NCBI GenBank assembly: GCA_036417435.1
Contig: CM070913.1
Span: forward strand, 5,684,680-5,748,679
DNA: 64,000 bases
Direction: 5' to 3'
From: Inia geoffrensis
Taxonomy: Eukaryota; Chordata; Mammalia; Artiodactyla; Iniidae
Part shown: positions 1 to 11,037 of the stretch, one piece after another
Layout of the letters: each line of letters begins with the position of its first letter
Numbering within the stretch: position 1 is the stretch's first letter
Position numbers and translations under genes: made by a program
Notes under the pieces: model-generated
The model's database searches: none
Seen by the model: the letters and a program-made list of their open reading frames with translations, nothing else
Told to the model about the DNA's origin: nothing

Positions 1-55
1 TGGGAGATAATGTACATAAAACCCCTTGCGTGTGGCACAGAGTAACATTCAGCAA
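1..55 (+). repeat. MIR 3'-end remnant, cut by window edge
   Basis: The opening bases resemble the 3' part of the MIR SINE (a stretch similar to the spaced GTAAAGCGCTTAG...GCACATAGTAA consensus). It is short, diverged and truncated by the window start, so the family call rests on general similarity only. Confidence 0.4.
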
Positions 56-850
56 CAGAGGCGGCCATTTTCCTCAGAATGCGACTGCCACCCTGGACAG
101 CGGGTACCAGTCAATTGAGTGCTGAGGCCAGCACCAGCTCTGCAAGACAGCGGAGAAGCACGCGGCTAAGGAAGTGAGCAGGACACAGAGCTCACCCTCA
201 GCAGGCCTCCTAGCAGGGGGTGCACGTGGAAACACAAGTTCAGTACCTCGGCCTGTAAAGGTGAGGTCCTTGTTTCCAAAGAGAGACTAAAACCCGAGTC
301 TGCATGTGAGAGGTCGTAGCTGTGTGTGAGATTCCAGGGTGCAGAATTAATAGACACACCCCACTCATTAAGAGCGGACAGTCCCTCTGCCAGACTCCAC
401 TTAGTGAAATTAACGACCCAGAAAATAGGTATATATGGGCCTCTGGGAAAGTTCCTTCAACTTTGTCCCCAGGATCTGTAGAAAGTTAACTTCACCAAGG
501 GAATCCTTAAACCTTACACTTAAACCCTTAAATCCTTAAATCAGATGTTTCCTGCTTGATTGTTTCCAACTGGGCCCTGAAAATGAGTTCTGTTAAGCAT
601 TAACCAGAAAAACAGACTGTTTACTGTCACTCGAGTTTTTGGTAATAAACCTGTTGAAAACTACACTCTAGCCCAACAAAGCGTGCCTTACACACGGATA
701 AATAGTAACTGCCAAAGTGGAACAAAAATTCCTTCAAATAAGACAGGAAGCAAGTTTCTTGCCTCTGAAGCTTGCCCATCGTGCAATGTGGCTTGAAATT
801 TTAACCAGTCACGTCATTCTTTGGGTGTGAGGTCTGGATCCATTTTAAAT
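56..850. other. No gene or named repeat recognised
   Basis: AT-moderate unique-looking sequence. The open frames here are short (63-66 codons), lack recognisable domains and have no convincing splice context. I see nothing to annotate. Confidence 0.5.
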
Positions 851-935
851 GGATCTGGGAGAGAAAGAAAGAAAAAGGGGGGAGGGGAGGAAGGAGGGGA
901 CGTGGGGGGGACAGGGGAAGAGGAAGAAGGGAAAG
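851..935 (+). repeat. Purine-rich (GA/GGA) low-complexity tract
   Basis: About 85 bases almost entirely A and G, with runs of G up to seven. The homopurine strand explains the small open frames on both strands here. It could form a triplex or simply be slippage-generated. Confidence 0.85.
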
Positions 936-959
936 CAATAAAATCAACTCGGGACTCAA

Positions 960-1995
960 TTGTAACCCAAAATATAAAACAAGCCTCCCAGAGTCCATGC
1001 TGATGCAAATACATGATTAAATAAATGGGAAGGAAGACAGACAGTTCCCATACAGAAGGATCCCAAATATTTAAGTGCGCTCTACCCCCTCAAAATAGAT
1101 GGGTACAGATCCCCTGCCCTCAAATGCAGCCTTTTGTAGTTAACTTCCTTCTTCCCTCCAAAGACCACAGTACAGAAAGGCGGCTGAGAGTAACTTACAG
1201 TGAAGAGACCTGACAGACGCCCCCTCAGCCAAGTGACCAAGGTCAAGCATAAACCATGATGTCGCGTTGAAAGGATATGCCCTTAATTAGGATGCGATAA
1301 AAATGGCACTTCAGGGCTTCCCTGGTGGCGCAGTGGTTGAGAGTCCGCCTGCCGATGCGGGGGACGCGGGTTCGTGCCCCGGTCCGGGAGGATCCTACAT
1401 GCCGCGGAGCGGCTGGGCCCGTGAGCCGTGGCCGCTGAGCCTGCGCGTCCGGAGCCTGTGCTCCGCAACGGGAGAGGCCACAGCAGTGAGAGGCCCGCGT
1501 ACCGCACAAAAACAACAACAACAACAAAAAATGGCACTTCATCTCTAGGCCTTCTTCCCGAAACCTGTCTCCCCAGCGCCACCATTGGAGAAAAAAAAAA
1601 AAAAAAAACCAACTCAAGTTGACACACATTCTGCAAAATATCCAACAGTCCTCCTCAAAACTGTCAATCATGAAAAACAAGAAGAATGTGAGAATTCCGG
1701 CACTGCCAGAAAAGCCTAAAGAGACATGAGGTTAAATGTCATGTGGTCCCTGCATGGAATCCTAAGACAGAAAGGAGACATTGGGGAAAACTAATGAAAT
1801 CCAGAGTCAGTACAGAGAGTGGTTAGTAATGGTCTATCAGCATAGGTCCATTAGCATGATAAGTGCACCATGGTGATACCGTAATATATCAACACCAGAA
1901 GGAACGGGGTGTAGGGTACACAGGAACCCTCGGGACTTTCTGTGCACATTTGTAAATCAAAAACTTTTCTCAAATAAAATGTTTATTTGTTAAAA
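960..1995 (+). mobile_element. Old L1M-class LINE 3' UTR, split by a SINE
   Basis: The sequence resembles the long 3' UTR of mammalian L1M elements from about 960, through the stretch with CTCCTCAAAACTGTCAATCATG near 1640 (spaced over the line), to a terminal AATAAAATGTTTATTTG near 1975. It is interrupted at 1299-1541 by a CHR-2 SINE and its TSDs. It contains no coding region. The class is well supported; the subfamily is not assigned. Confidence 0.7.
1314..1526 (+). mobile_element. CHR-2-like SINE, short form
   Basis: tRNA-derived SINE starting GGGCTTCCCTGGTGGCGCAG. Pol III A-box (TGGCGCAGTGG) and B-box-like (GGTTCGTGCCC) are visible, followed by the CpG-rich body and an A/CA-rich tail. A perfect 15-bp TSD (AAAAATGGCACTTCA) lies at 1299-1313 and 1527-1541. 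Perfect TSD and many retained CpGs suggest a fairly recent insertion. Open frames across it are by-products. Confidence 0.93.
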
Positions 1996-3605
1996 AGTAG
2001 GAAAGGAGTATGGCCCAGGGAGCCAATATGACCCACTCTCAGCGTTCAGCTCTGAGCAGGTGGCGTGTCCCCATCCCGGGCTGAGCGCAGCAGGAAGAGA
2101 AACGGCTAACAATGTGGGTGATACTAAGGAACACACAGCCTCTTGGGGGAAAAAGACAAAAATCCATTATTTACAGGATGATAAGGTCCATTATGGAGAC
2201 AGGGATTCTGAGGGGGTACAGACAAAGGAGAGAAGGAGAGAGTTAACGCATTTGTACTTCGGATGGCCCAGGTTGTTTTTGCTTATCCTGCATTCATCAG
2301 CTCGAACTCGGACTCACACATATTGACAAGAGAAGTAAACATATACTTTCTAGTCTAAAAGAATGAAGGAAATTTTCCACGGCTCTTTTCTGGAAAAGTG
2401 TCATTGTTTCATCTCATAGGACTCAATAAAGTGAAAACTATAGGTAGAAATTCCTCTTTTACAAGCAAGCCACTCAAAATGATCCAAATGAAAAGTCATT
2501 TAAAATGTCATCAAAGCAGAACTCCAGATTCAGCACCAAACAGCGGGACCTGCTTAGGGATCAGGTGTGCTTGGGGGCTGCCATGAGCCACTGACCCCAT
2601 CCACATGCCCGACCTCCGCTCCCAGCTCAGGACGCAAAGCACAGAAACCCTGGGCACAAACTTGACTCAATGGAGCAGACAAACCAGTCCTCCTATCCCA
2701 TCCACTTCACTTCCAAGTGCATCCGTGTCCTGTCAGGGCAGTGGGCACTCACCCTTCTCCCAAGCTAACCTGATACTTGGTTCCTGTATCTCCTGCATTC
2801 TCTGCCAGCAGATCCCTCATCAGTGATGCCAACTCGTCCTGGAGTGGTCCACCTCTGCTTGCTTCCATTTCCTCAGTCTACAGATATGCTAAGACCAAGT
2901 CATCCTGGAAGAAACTCTAATTCTGCTTTCCCTCAAGCTCCTCCCCCCTCCCCCCTCCACTGCCCGACTTCTCAAGAGTGCCATTAGCTACAGACCCAGT
3001 TTTATTCAACCGTTACCCATTGGAATTTTGCTCTCTCCCTCCAAGGAAACCAAGGCTTGCATCCCTAAAGACCTCTAGGAGAAGAGCTGCCCCACTGCCT
3101 TGAATGAAGACTCAGAATACTGAGTCCGGAACAGATCTCTTTTTGATAGAGCCGTTGACATATCAGGGTCTGCTTGTTACTGCAGCCAGCCCAGCCTGAT
3201 TAACATAACTGGCAGAGGTCAGACGACACAGCGTGTGCAGAGTGACGAGAAATGACGATGCATGACCAAAACTTGAGGGATCCTAAAATTCCAGGAATAA
3301 GAATATGAGAAACCAAAAAAGAGAGGGGAGAAGGGATCACCCTAGACATAGGAGAACACGAGAGACAGATAGACAAAGAGACAGAGGGACAGAGGAAGCG
3401 GAGAACTTGGACATACAGACAATTGACAGCATTGTTCATATTTTCAACAGGCCAGGAAGATATTAGGTTAAGTAACTGTTGATTAACCAAATGTCAGTTT
3501 CAGTGGATTTTTTTTGAATAATTACAAATATAGTATCCATAAAACGATGCACCTGGCTTTTATTTTCTCAGTCCTAAAAGAATTCCTGACATTGTTCTAT
3601 GTTCT
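1996..3605. other. No gene recognised; mixed unique sequence
   Basis: Contains a C-rich patch near 2940-2960 and a GA-rich patch near 3320-3400, but no recognisable exon, RNA gene or young repeat. Open frames are under 100 codons and carry no domain I know. Confidence 0.5.
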
Positions 3606-3609
3606 TATC

Positions 3610-3850
3610 AGCTCTCATTTTTAATACACTAAGTAGATAGACAACAGTTTACTTAGCCCTCTTCCTATTGTTAAATATTTAGATGGCTTATAATAATTAA
3701 ATATGGAAAGCAAGGTCACAGTGAACAGTTGTGCTTACAGAAATTATTTCTTGTGGTGGCTTATCTCCTTAAGATTAAATACCTAGAAGTGTGCTGATTT
3801 TATATGTGGTGCTTAGAACCAGTGGCAATTATGCCACCAAAAATTATCTA
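3610..3850 (-). mobile_element. Diverged antisense L1M-class fragment
   Basis: Weak but ordered similarity to the complement of the L1M ORF2 3' region, including a stretch like 'TTAGGATAAATTCCTAGAAG' reading here as TTAAGATTAAATACCTAGAAG-type sequence (3770-3790). Strongly mutated; could instead belong to another old LINE. Confidence 0.4.
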
Positions 3851-4344
3851 TTATTTTCTTCTAATTTAGTATATCAAGTCTTTCAATTTCTTAAGGTAGT
3901 TTAACAATTTCATTGAAAGCTGTGGAAGAAATCTCTCACGTTTCATGGCCTAATGTTCTAATCAGCTTGTTACACTGAAGTTTAACTTAATTAATCGTTG
4001 CATATTAATGCAATAATAACCCCTTTCCATGATGTGCCCAGTAACCTGCCTAATAAAGTAACAGTATCACTGGGAATTACACAGAAATGAGTGTCTTCTT
4101 TTTATTTGAAAGCAATGGTACATTGGTTCATCCTCTGACCCAGGTATATTCAATTATCTTGTTCTCCATGAGATCATGTAAAAGAACATTTATTGGGATG
4201 CTTTTAAAACAGAAAAACATAGGTAAGAATTGAAAATGGCCTATAATCCTGTTGCCCTCATAATCCATATTGATATTTTGCAACAAATGAAAGTAACACA
4301 TGCAGATGGTTAGAAGATTCAAGTCATAATGAAAGGCGTAAAAT

Positions 4345-4620
4345 TGAATGTACCTAAAACAGGCAAATTCCTAGAGACAGAAAGTACATCAGAAGTTACC
4401 AGGGGCTGAAGGGAGAGAAGGCTGGGTGATTAGTGTCTAACTGGTACAGACTTTCAGTTTGGGGCATCACAGAAGTTCTGGAAATGGAGAGTGGTGACAG
4501 CTGCACAGCATTGCCGGTGTGCTGAATGCCACTAAACAGTACACCTAAAATGCTTAGCATGGTAAATTTTATGGTATGTATATTTAAGCAAAATAAACTA
4601 AACTTTAAAAATTGGCAACC
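4345..4620 (+). mobile_element. Old L1M-class 3' UTR fragment
   Basis: Shows the usual L1M order: AGACAGAAAGTA, GTTACCAGGGGCTGA, an unusual-length 'GGAAATGGAGAGTGGTGACAG' region, a 'TGTACACTTAAAA'-like piece and a final A-rich tail. It is diverged and non-coding. Confidence 0.75.
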
Positions 4621-4694
4621 TGTAAAAAGAACAAAAAAATGGATATAAAACCTCCTCCCCTTTAGTCTTTGCCTTTCCCCCCAAACGCTCACTG

Positions 4695-5180
4695 AAATGG
4701 TTTAACAAGTATCCTCTGAGAAAAAAGAATATATGCATATCTAGAGGTATAGAGCATAAACATTTTATTTACATGAATGGGGAGACAGCATATACAAAAA
4801 AGCTAGGTTTACATGAATGGGGAGACAGCATATACAAAAAAGCTAGGTTTACATGAATGGGGAGACAGCATATACAAAAAAGCTAGGTTTACATGAATGG
4901 GGAGACAGCATATACAAAAAAGCTAGGTTTTACTTCTCTTTCTCTGAATATTTCTTGAAAACCTTTCACATCAACCAATGAAGATCCACCTTATTCTTCT
5001 CACCTGTGTCTTTACCCATTATATGAATTATCATAATTTACTTAACTAGTCTAGTCTACTGCCAATGGATATTTAGCTTGGTTCCTTGTCTATATAGCAA
5101 TAAGATCTAAGATAAAGATGTTTCCAAGTTGCTGTTGTGAGGATTTTTAAATGATACTGATACCGAAGTGGGTACCATTT
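4695..5180 (-). mobile_element. Antisense L1M-class fragment containing a tandem repeat
   Basis: Flanking sequence (about 4940-5140) resembles the complement of L1M ORF2 3' coding sequence (CATAATTTACTTAAC, then GGATATTTAGCTTGGTTCC). The perfect 40-bp tandem repeat at 4771-4930 lies inside it, so the repeat was amplified after insertion. Confidence 0.5.
4771..4930 (+). repeat. Perfect 40-bp x 4 tandem repeat
   Basis: Four back-to-back copies with no differences that I can see, at 4771-4810, 4811-4850, 4851-4890 and 4891-4930. Each begins ACATGAATGGGGAGACAGCA and ends AGCTAGGTTT. It sits inside an old, diverged L1M fragment. Perfect identity means a recent expansion or an assembly effect. Confidence 0.97.
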
Positions 5181-5319
5181 CCATCTTGATAATGTTGACA
5201 CTCACTTCCTGCTGTTTTAATGGCCAAGATGTTATCTCAGTAAGTGGCTATTTAGCTCCTCATACAGCCTTGTATTAAGAAGCAATCAGATGACATTCAA
5301 GGTTCCCTCTAGTTCTGGC

Positions 5320-6330
5320 TCATCTGAACAAGAAATACTTACTGAGTGCCTAGCATGTGTCTGTCTGTGTCCTAATTATTGCAACTGCAGTATTTAAAAT
5401 GATAAAGCCCCTGCCCCTAAGGGGTTTGTATTCTAAGGGGAGAAGACAGACAGTAAGCATATGAACATATGAGCATCATGGTCACAGGCCGTGATAAGTG
5501 GGTTGAGATGCGTCTACTGCAGGTAGGACACCAGGGAAGCCTCTCTGAGGAGGTGACAGGTGATCTGAGACCTGTCTGAGGAGAAGACAAGAGCCACACA
5601 AAGGTCTGGAAAGAACACAGCAAGCACGAGACAGTGCCGAGGCCTGACCCACACTTGACATATGCAAGGCGCAGAACGCCCTCCGGAAGCAAACAAGAGA
5701 GCCAGAGTGAGTGAAGGGAGGTGAGGCTGGCACGAGGCAAAGCCGAGGAGGTTCCCGGGGGGGGGGCGTCAAGGCCCTGGGGAGGCTCCAGACATCATTC
5801 TAGTTGCAATGGGATGCTTTTGCAAAATGTGAAGTAGGGGAGTAACGGGAAATGATGCGTATCTTCACAGGCACGTTCCAGTGGTTCTGTGGACAGTGGG
5901 CTGTGGGCGGCAGAAGTGGGTGGGGCACCCAGGTAGGAGATTGTCCAGGAGACCTGACATCAGATTTTAAGGACAAAGATGATAAGAAATGGTCAGATTT
6001 AGAATAGGATCGGGAACGGAAAGCTGGACAATTCCTAGGTTTGGGCCTAAAGCGTTTGGACAGTGACGTCAAGTCCTGAGATAGAAACGACTCCAGAAGG
6101 AGCATATTTGAAGGAGAAAATCCGTGGTTCTGAGTTGGGTGCGTTCAGTGTCGGGTGCTACTGGGCGCACAGTGCACATTCCAGGCAGTTCTGTGTTGGG
6201 CGGTGGGAAACGGTGTCAGGGGGCATCATCACAGAGACGGTCAAGGTCACCCTGGGAAGGTGCCTGGAATGGAGGAATTGACAGGCTGCAAAGAAGGAAG
6301 GGCTTACGGAGACGGAGAAGGACTCGGTGA
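5320..6330 (-). mobile_element. Antisense L2 LINE remnant
   Basis: The plus strand shows the complement of the L2 3' end (ACTGAGTGCCTAGCATGTG, then CCCCTGCCCCTAAGGGG) followed by about 900 bases resembling antisense L2 ORF2. The minus-strand frame at 5800-6105 keeps a stretch (SKSDHFLSSLSLK region) placed like the L2 reverse-transcriptase C-terminus. Long but decayed; a ten-G run sits at 5757-5766. Confidence 0.65.
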
Positions 6331-6334
6331 GGCC

Positions 6335-8465
6335 TCCTGTAATCCTGGAGGAGGGGATTCGCGCAGGAGGGGCTGGGCTGCGGCCCCACCGCTTCCGGGT
6401 TCTTACTCCATGTTCTTGGGTTTTTTTGCTCACATGATGATGACTCCTCTTAATTCATTTAGATCAACCTTATTTAGCTTCATGTCCTCTTCTGCTAGCT
6501 CCTCATTCCAGATGATTCTGTGAAGAATAACGGTCTGGTTCTGTGGATCAGATGACTCGTTCTTTACTGATCAAGTCTTTTAAAAAGTGCTGCTGACATC
6601 TCAGTATTGGTTAATACGGGACTTGGAGCCTGGTGCCTGCGACACCTCTGAATGTCACCTGCTTTGCATGTCTTGCCACAATCATGCCCTCTTAAACCGA
6701 GTGACATCTGGCAAGTGAAGTCACTTCAGAAATGTAAGCTCTGGGTTTCTACGAGGATCATATCTAGAGGGTGTGATTAATTAACAGAGGACGTAAGAGC
6801 AGAGTAATGGAGACGGACCGAACCTTCACATTCACGTTTTGTTAAAATTAGGTCAATGGACCTAATTGACCTAATTGTGTCATTGTGGACTGTGGACTGT
6901 GTCCATTGTGTCAAATGTGGGCTGACCAGATGATTAATTTTGGATGCTGGCTGAAACTGTTCGCTAAAGCAATCACTGATGGATCATTAAATGCTTACTG
7001 AACGCTTGCTACTCATTAACAGCGGGAGACTTGTTTTATGTAACCTATTCTGTCTTAGGTTAGATATAGGATCTCCTCTGAGAGAATCCACACATTTGTT
7101 TGTGATGTATCCATGATCGCCCTATTTAACCCTTTACTATCTTGACTTTTTTTGTATATCAGTCAAAAACCTAAGAAACTTACTAGTTCTTTCCATTAGC
7201 CTTTGTTTTTTTCAGTTTGAATTCTTCTCACTTATTTCTAGGCAATGTTCTGAGATTTATTTAGAAGCTAGTTACAGTTTTGTTGTTTTATTATCTTATG
7301 AAATTATTATTCAAGTTGACATTTCAAAAATACTGATATGTTTATTGATAAACACGGACTTAAAAATTTTAATACATTTTAAAAGGACGTGTCATCTGGA
7401 CCCCATGGACGTTCCGGCTACAGAGGGTGTCCACCCAGCTCGCACCACTCCCTGAGCCTGTTCCTCAATTCCCCCACGACGATAAGTGTTCCATTTCGAC
7501 TTGCAGAGTGGGCCGCTGTCCATGGTATTAAATCCTGTGTCCTGGGAGCGTGAGCCCAACTCAGTCATCTCCCCGCTATCCAGGCAGCTGCAGAATCCCA
7601 TCCCACAAGTACACACCCATCTCCCACCGGTGCGTTCCGGGCAGATCATACAGTTCCCTTGAGCTGAAGTCTCTTTCCTTCTGTGTTAGGACAGCGTGTC
7701 CCCAGATAGGTCATGCAGCACTCAGCCCCCACAGGAGGAGAGCTGAGATGGGCTCTGCAAAGGAGAGGCCCTGTCTTTCCTTCCAGCAACGTGGGCTGGG
7801 AGATCTCTAGCACTTACAAGGCCATTTCTGCAAGTTCAGAAGGTTTCACAGAGTCTGGGGGCCAAAGGCTTCGGGGAACTTCCAGCCCAGATGTCAGGTC
7901 TGCAAAAAGCACATGACTTGTGGTCCTGTGGGGTCCAGGCAGGTTTCACAGATAGACATCTTGCATCCATGAACCTCCTGAAACATTGTTCAAAATCCAC
8001 GTGCCAGCCTCATTAGATGCTGCTCAAGGATATCAATGACTTTGTGAAGTTAAGGGCCATTGAGTCCAGGAAGTCCAAACATGCGATCCTGACGTGGTCA
8101 AAGTGCCCTTTTGAACTGGGCAAGGGAAGACAGGGGCTTCCTTTAATTACAGCAATGAGCTCAGTTTGAAAATGAACACAGTTTGCAATGGGGGTCATAA
8201 AGCTTCTGTGACTATTTTGACTCATCTAGGAGAGGACATGTGAGAAATAAGTCATTTGATCAAAATTGCATCACATAGATTATTGGCCACTTGGGAAAGG
8301 ACTCAGAGAATCAAGTGCTGTCATATTTGAAATCTCGGTCTAATGATATTTATAATGGTACATAAAATAAAATACTTTTAGAAGAAAAACTTCTTAATTA
8401 CATGATTGAAAGTTGTCAATGAACAGTGCCTTAAATAGGAAGCTTTAAATCTCTATATAACACAG
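6335..8465. other. No gene recognised; unique-looking sequence
   Basis: AT-rich with short open frames only. An 11-bp inverted repeat is present at 6846-6856/6866-6876. I see no splice-flanked exon, RNA gene or young transposon. Confidence 0.5.
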
Positions 8466-8510
8466 TAATACGCGTGTGGGATTGAAACTGTCCAGGTTCA
8501 AATCCCAGCT

Positions 8511-8802
8511 TTAGGACTTCCCTGGTGGCTCAGTGGTTAGGAATCCGCCTGCCAATACAGGGGACACGGGTTCGAGCCCTGGTCTGGGAGGATCCCACAT
8601 GCCACGGAGCGGCTGGGCCCATGTGCCACAACTACTGAGCCTGCATTCTAGAGCCCGCGAGCCACAACTACTGAGCCTGTGAGCCACAACTACTGAAGCC
8701 CGCACGCCTAAAGCCTGTGCTCCGCAACAAGAGAAGCCACCGCAATGAGAAGCCCGCGCACTGCAACAAAGACCCAATGCAGCCAAAAACAAAAACAAAA
8801 AA

Positions 8803-8842
<40 letters not shown>

Positions 8843-8869
8843 CAAATAAATAAATAAATCTTTAAAAAA
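8511..8869 (+). mobile_element. CHR-2-like SINE, long form
   Basis: Starts AGGACTTCCCTGGTGGCTCA near 8514 after the left TSD. The body has the repeated CCACAACTACTGAGCC modules of the long form and ends GACCCAATGCAGCC with an A-rich tail. The tail contains an (AT)n run at about 8803-8840 and AAAT repeats. TSD AAATCCCAGCT at 8500-8510/8870-8880. Confidence 0.92.
8803..8840 (+). repeat. (AT)n microsatellite in SINE tail
   Basis: Alternating AT run following an ATATACAT stretch, inside the tail of the long CHR-2 SINE. SINE tails commonly seed such microsatellites; it is likely to be length-variable. Confidence 0.95.
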
Positions 8870-8997
8870 AAATCCCAGCTCTGCCACTCAGTACGGTGTG
8901 ACGTTAAACTTAATTCCAATTTGGCTAATAGGCACAATCATCTATTCCCAGGGGAGTGAAGTTGACATGGTGAGATAAGAACACAAAACCTCAACAG

Positions 8998-9434
8998 CCA
9001 TAACAAAGAATGAAATTCTGCCATTTGCAGCAACATGGATGGACCTAGACATGACTGTGCTTAGTGAACTAAGTCAGACAGAGAAAGACAAATACTGCAT
9101 GAGATCATTTACATGTGGAATCTAAAAAATAACATAAACAAATGTATATGGAAAATAGAAACAGACCCACACATATAGAAAACAAATTAGTGGTTACCAA
9201 AGGGGAGAGGGAAGGGAGAGCGAAGGGAGAGCAAAGGGGTATAGGATATAGAAATACAAACTACTGTGTATAAAATAGATAAGCAACAAGGATATATTGT
9301 GTAACGCAGGGAATAGTCATTATCTTGTAATAACTTTTAATGGAGTGCAATCTGTAAAAACACTGAATCACTATGCTGTACACCTGAAACTAATATAATA
9401 TTGTAAATCAACTCTACTTCAGTTTTTAAAAAAC
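8998..9434 (+). mobile_element. 5'-truncated L1, ORF2 end and 3' UTR
   Basis: Contains the last codons of L1 ORF2 in decayed form (AGCAACATGGATGGACCTAG) and a complete 3' UTR ending GTACACCTGAAACTAATATA and a T/A-rich tail. A 10-bp TSD ACCTCAACAG is at 8988-8997 and 9435-9444. A GGGAGAGCGAAGGGAGAGC duplication lies near 9215. Confidence 0.9.
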
Positions 9435-9444
9435 ACCTCAACAG

Positions 9445-10350
9445 AAGGAAAAAAAGAAACAATTCCTTTGTGCCCTAATGTTCTTATCTTAACCACAGCA
9501 GATAATGATGGTGACGATTATGACAGCACTGGTAATAATACCCGGCTCCAAGGATACTGTGGAAATTAAATGGGCTAATACACAAAGCTGGGGAAGTGAG
9601 CCAGGGACCCCCCCTCAGGGTCTGTCCGTTTTGAGCTGTTCCACAGCCAAGCACACACAGGAGGCTGAAGTCTGGTCTTAGCGTGGCCACTACCTACGCA
9701 GGTGACTTTAATTGTGTTTCTTATACTCTCCATGCCATATCTTTGTTATTAGTTAGTATAATTAATCATATAATTTTAAGATAGTCTAATAAATGGATGT
9801 CATTTTATCATACGTAAAGTTAAATCAATTCACAATCTATTGAGCAATATAGCCTCGAGTCACCCTTCTCTTCTCTTTCATTGAATCGCCTTAGTATTTT
9901 TATAAGCTGCAACAAACAATGCAATGTTTAAATGACTATAACACTAATAGTGACTGACGTAACATTAACCCAGTATTGACCAATTAAAATATGTGTGTTT
10001 TTAAAAGCGGTTAAGTCACTGAAAATAATCAGTGGCTCCCAAATACTCTAGAGCTGGGGAAAAGAAATATGATTTAGGAAAAGAGATAAGTGCTCTTTCA
10101 AAGGGCTACACATATAAATCACCTCCTAAGAGCTATGCTTTTACCATCTGCACCCTGGAACAAACTTTATTTTTCCAACTGCTTAATTGAGAAGATATTT
10201 CAAAGATGTTCATACTATTCAGAGTGTCTATAGCAGCCTTATTCTGTGATGTTAGTGTTAGTCTTATGGGTGTAAGAAAAAATAAAACCTTCAATAGGTT
10301 TAGTGCAATCCAATAAATCACTTCTTCTCCTGAAACACTGGTGAATGTTG
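9445..10350. other. No gene recognised; AT-rich unique sequence
   Basis: No open frame of interest and no recognisable repeat apart from AT-rich low complexity around 9720-9980. Confidence 0.5.
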
Positions 10351-10353
10351 GCT

Positions 10354-11037
10354 TTTTAACATTGGCTTTTTAACATTATTAAAAAGTTTACCATCATATT
10401 TCATATATGGAGAGTACTGTATCCCAAATTTGGGATAATTCTTTCAAGTTAAACAAAAGCCGTTTATTAATAAACTATAAACAGTGGAATATTACTCAGC
10501 CATAAAAAAGAATGAAATAATGCCATTTGCAGCAACATAGATGGATCTAGAGATTATCACACTAACTGAAGTAAGTCATAAAGCCATTTTAACATTGGTT
10601 TTTTAACATTATTAAAAAGTTTACCATCATATTTCATATATGGAGAGTACTGTATCCCAAATTTGGGATAATTCTTTCAAGTTAAACAAAAGTGGTTTAT
10701 TAATAAAACATAGGGGCTTCCCTGGTGGCGCAGTGGTTGAGAGTGTGTCTGCCGATGCAGGGGACACGGGTTCGTGCCCCGGTCTGGGGAGATCCCACAT
10801 GCAGCGGAGCGGCTGGGCCCGTGAGCCATGGCCGCTGAGCCTGCGCGTCCGGAGCCTGTGCTCCGCAACGGGAGAGGCCACAACAGTGAAAGGTCCGCAT
10901 ACCGCAAAAAAAATAATAAATAAATAAAACATAAATATATACAGTGGAATATTACTCAGCCATAAAAAAGAATGAAATAATGCCATTCGCAGCAACATAG
11001 ATGGATCTAGAGATTATCACACTAACTGAAGTCATAC
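10354..11037 (+). repeat. 233-bp tandem duplication; second copy carries a SINE
   Basis: Copy A is 10354-10586. Copy B runs 10587-11037 and includes a 221-bp interruption (SINE plus one duplicated target copy). Both contain the same non-repeat stretch (GGAGAGTACTGTATCCCAAA) followed by the same L1 ORF2-end piece (CAGTGGAATATTACTCAGCC). The non-L1 portion is shared, so this is a segmental duplication, not two L1 insertions. Confidence 0.9.
10713..10922 (+). mobile_element. CHR-2-like SINE, short form
   Basis: Starts GGGGCTTCCCTGGTGGCGCA. A-box and B-box-like elements intact, CpG-rich body, tail AAAAAATAATAAATAAATAA-like. TSD AATAAAACATA at 10702-10712/10923-10933. It sits in copy B of the 233-bp duplication only, so it inserted after the duplication or at least after the copies separated. 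Confidence 0.93.

Larger units (their letters stand above)
8466..8935 (+). mobile_element. MIR SINE split by a CHR-2 SINE
   Basis: Left part up to 8510 (GGTTCAAATCCCAGCT) and right part from 8881 (CTGCCACTCAGTACGGTGTGA) join into a MIR-like core: B-box-like region followed by CTCTGCCACT. The interrupting SINE duplicated AAATCCCAGCT at 8500-8510 and 8870-8880. Confidence 0.8.

Noticed and set aside
1243..1680. 145-codon minus-strand frame as a gene
   Set aside because: It spans a CHR-2 SINE and the flanking L1M 3' UTR; peptide matches frames seen at other SINE copies.
4771..4930. CRISPR-like array
   Set aside because: The 40-bp units are contiguous with no unique spacers; the genome is mammalian. 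It is a plain tandem repeat.
9215..9240. Short tandem GGGAGAGCGAAGGGAGAGC as a regulatory site
   Set aside because: It lies in the purine-rich part of the L1 3' UTR, where such short repeats are typical.
10713..10922. tRNA gene from the A-box/B-box head
   Set aside because: The tRNA-like head cannot form a complete cloverleaf with CCA-ready acceptor stem and is followed by SINE body; 25 similar copies identify it as a SINE.
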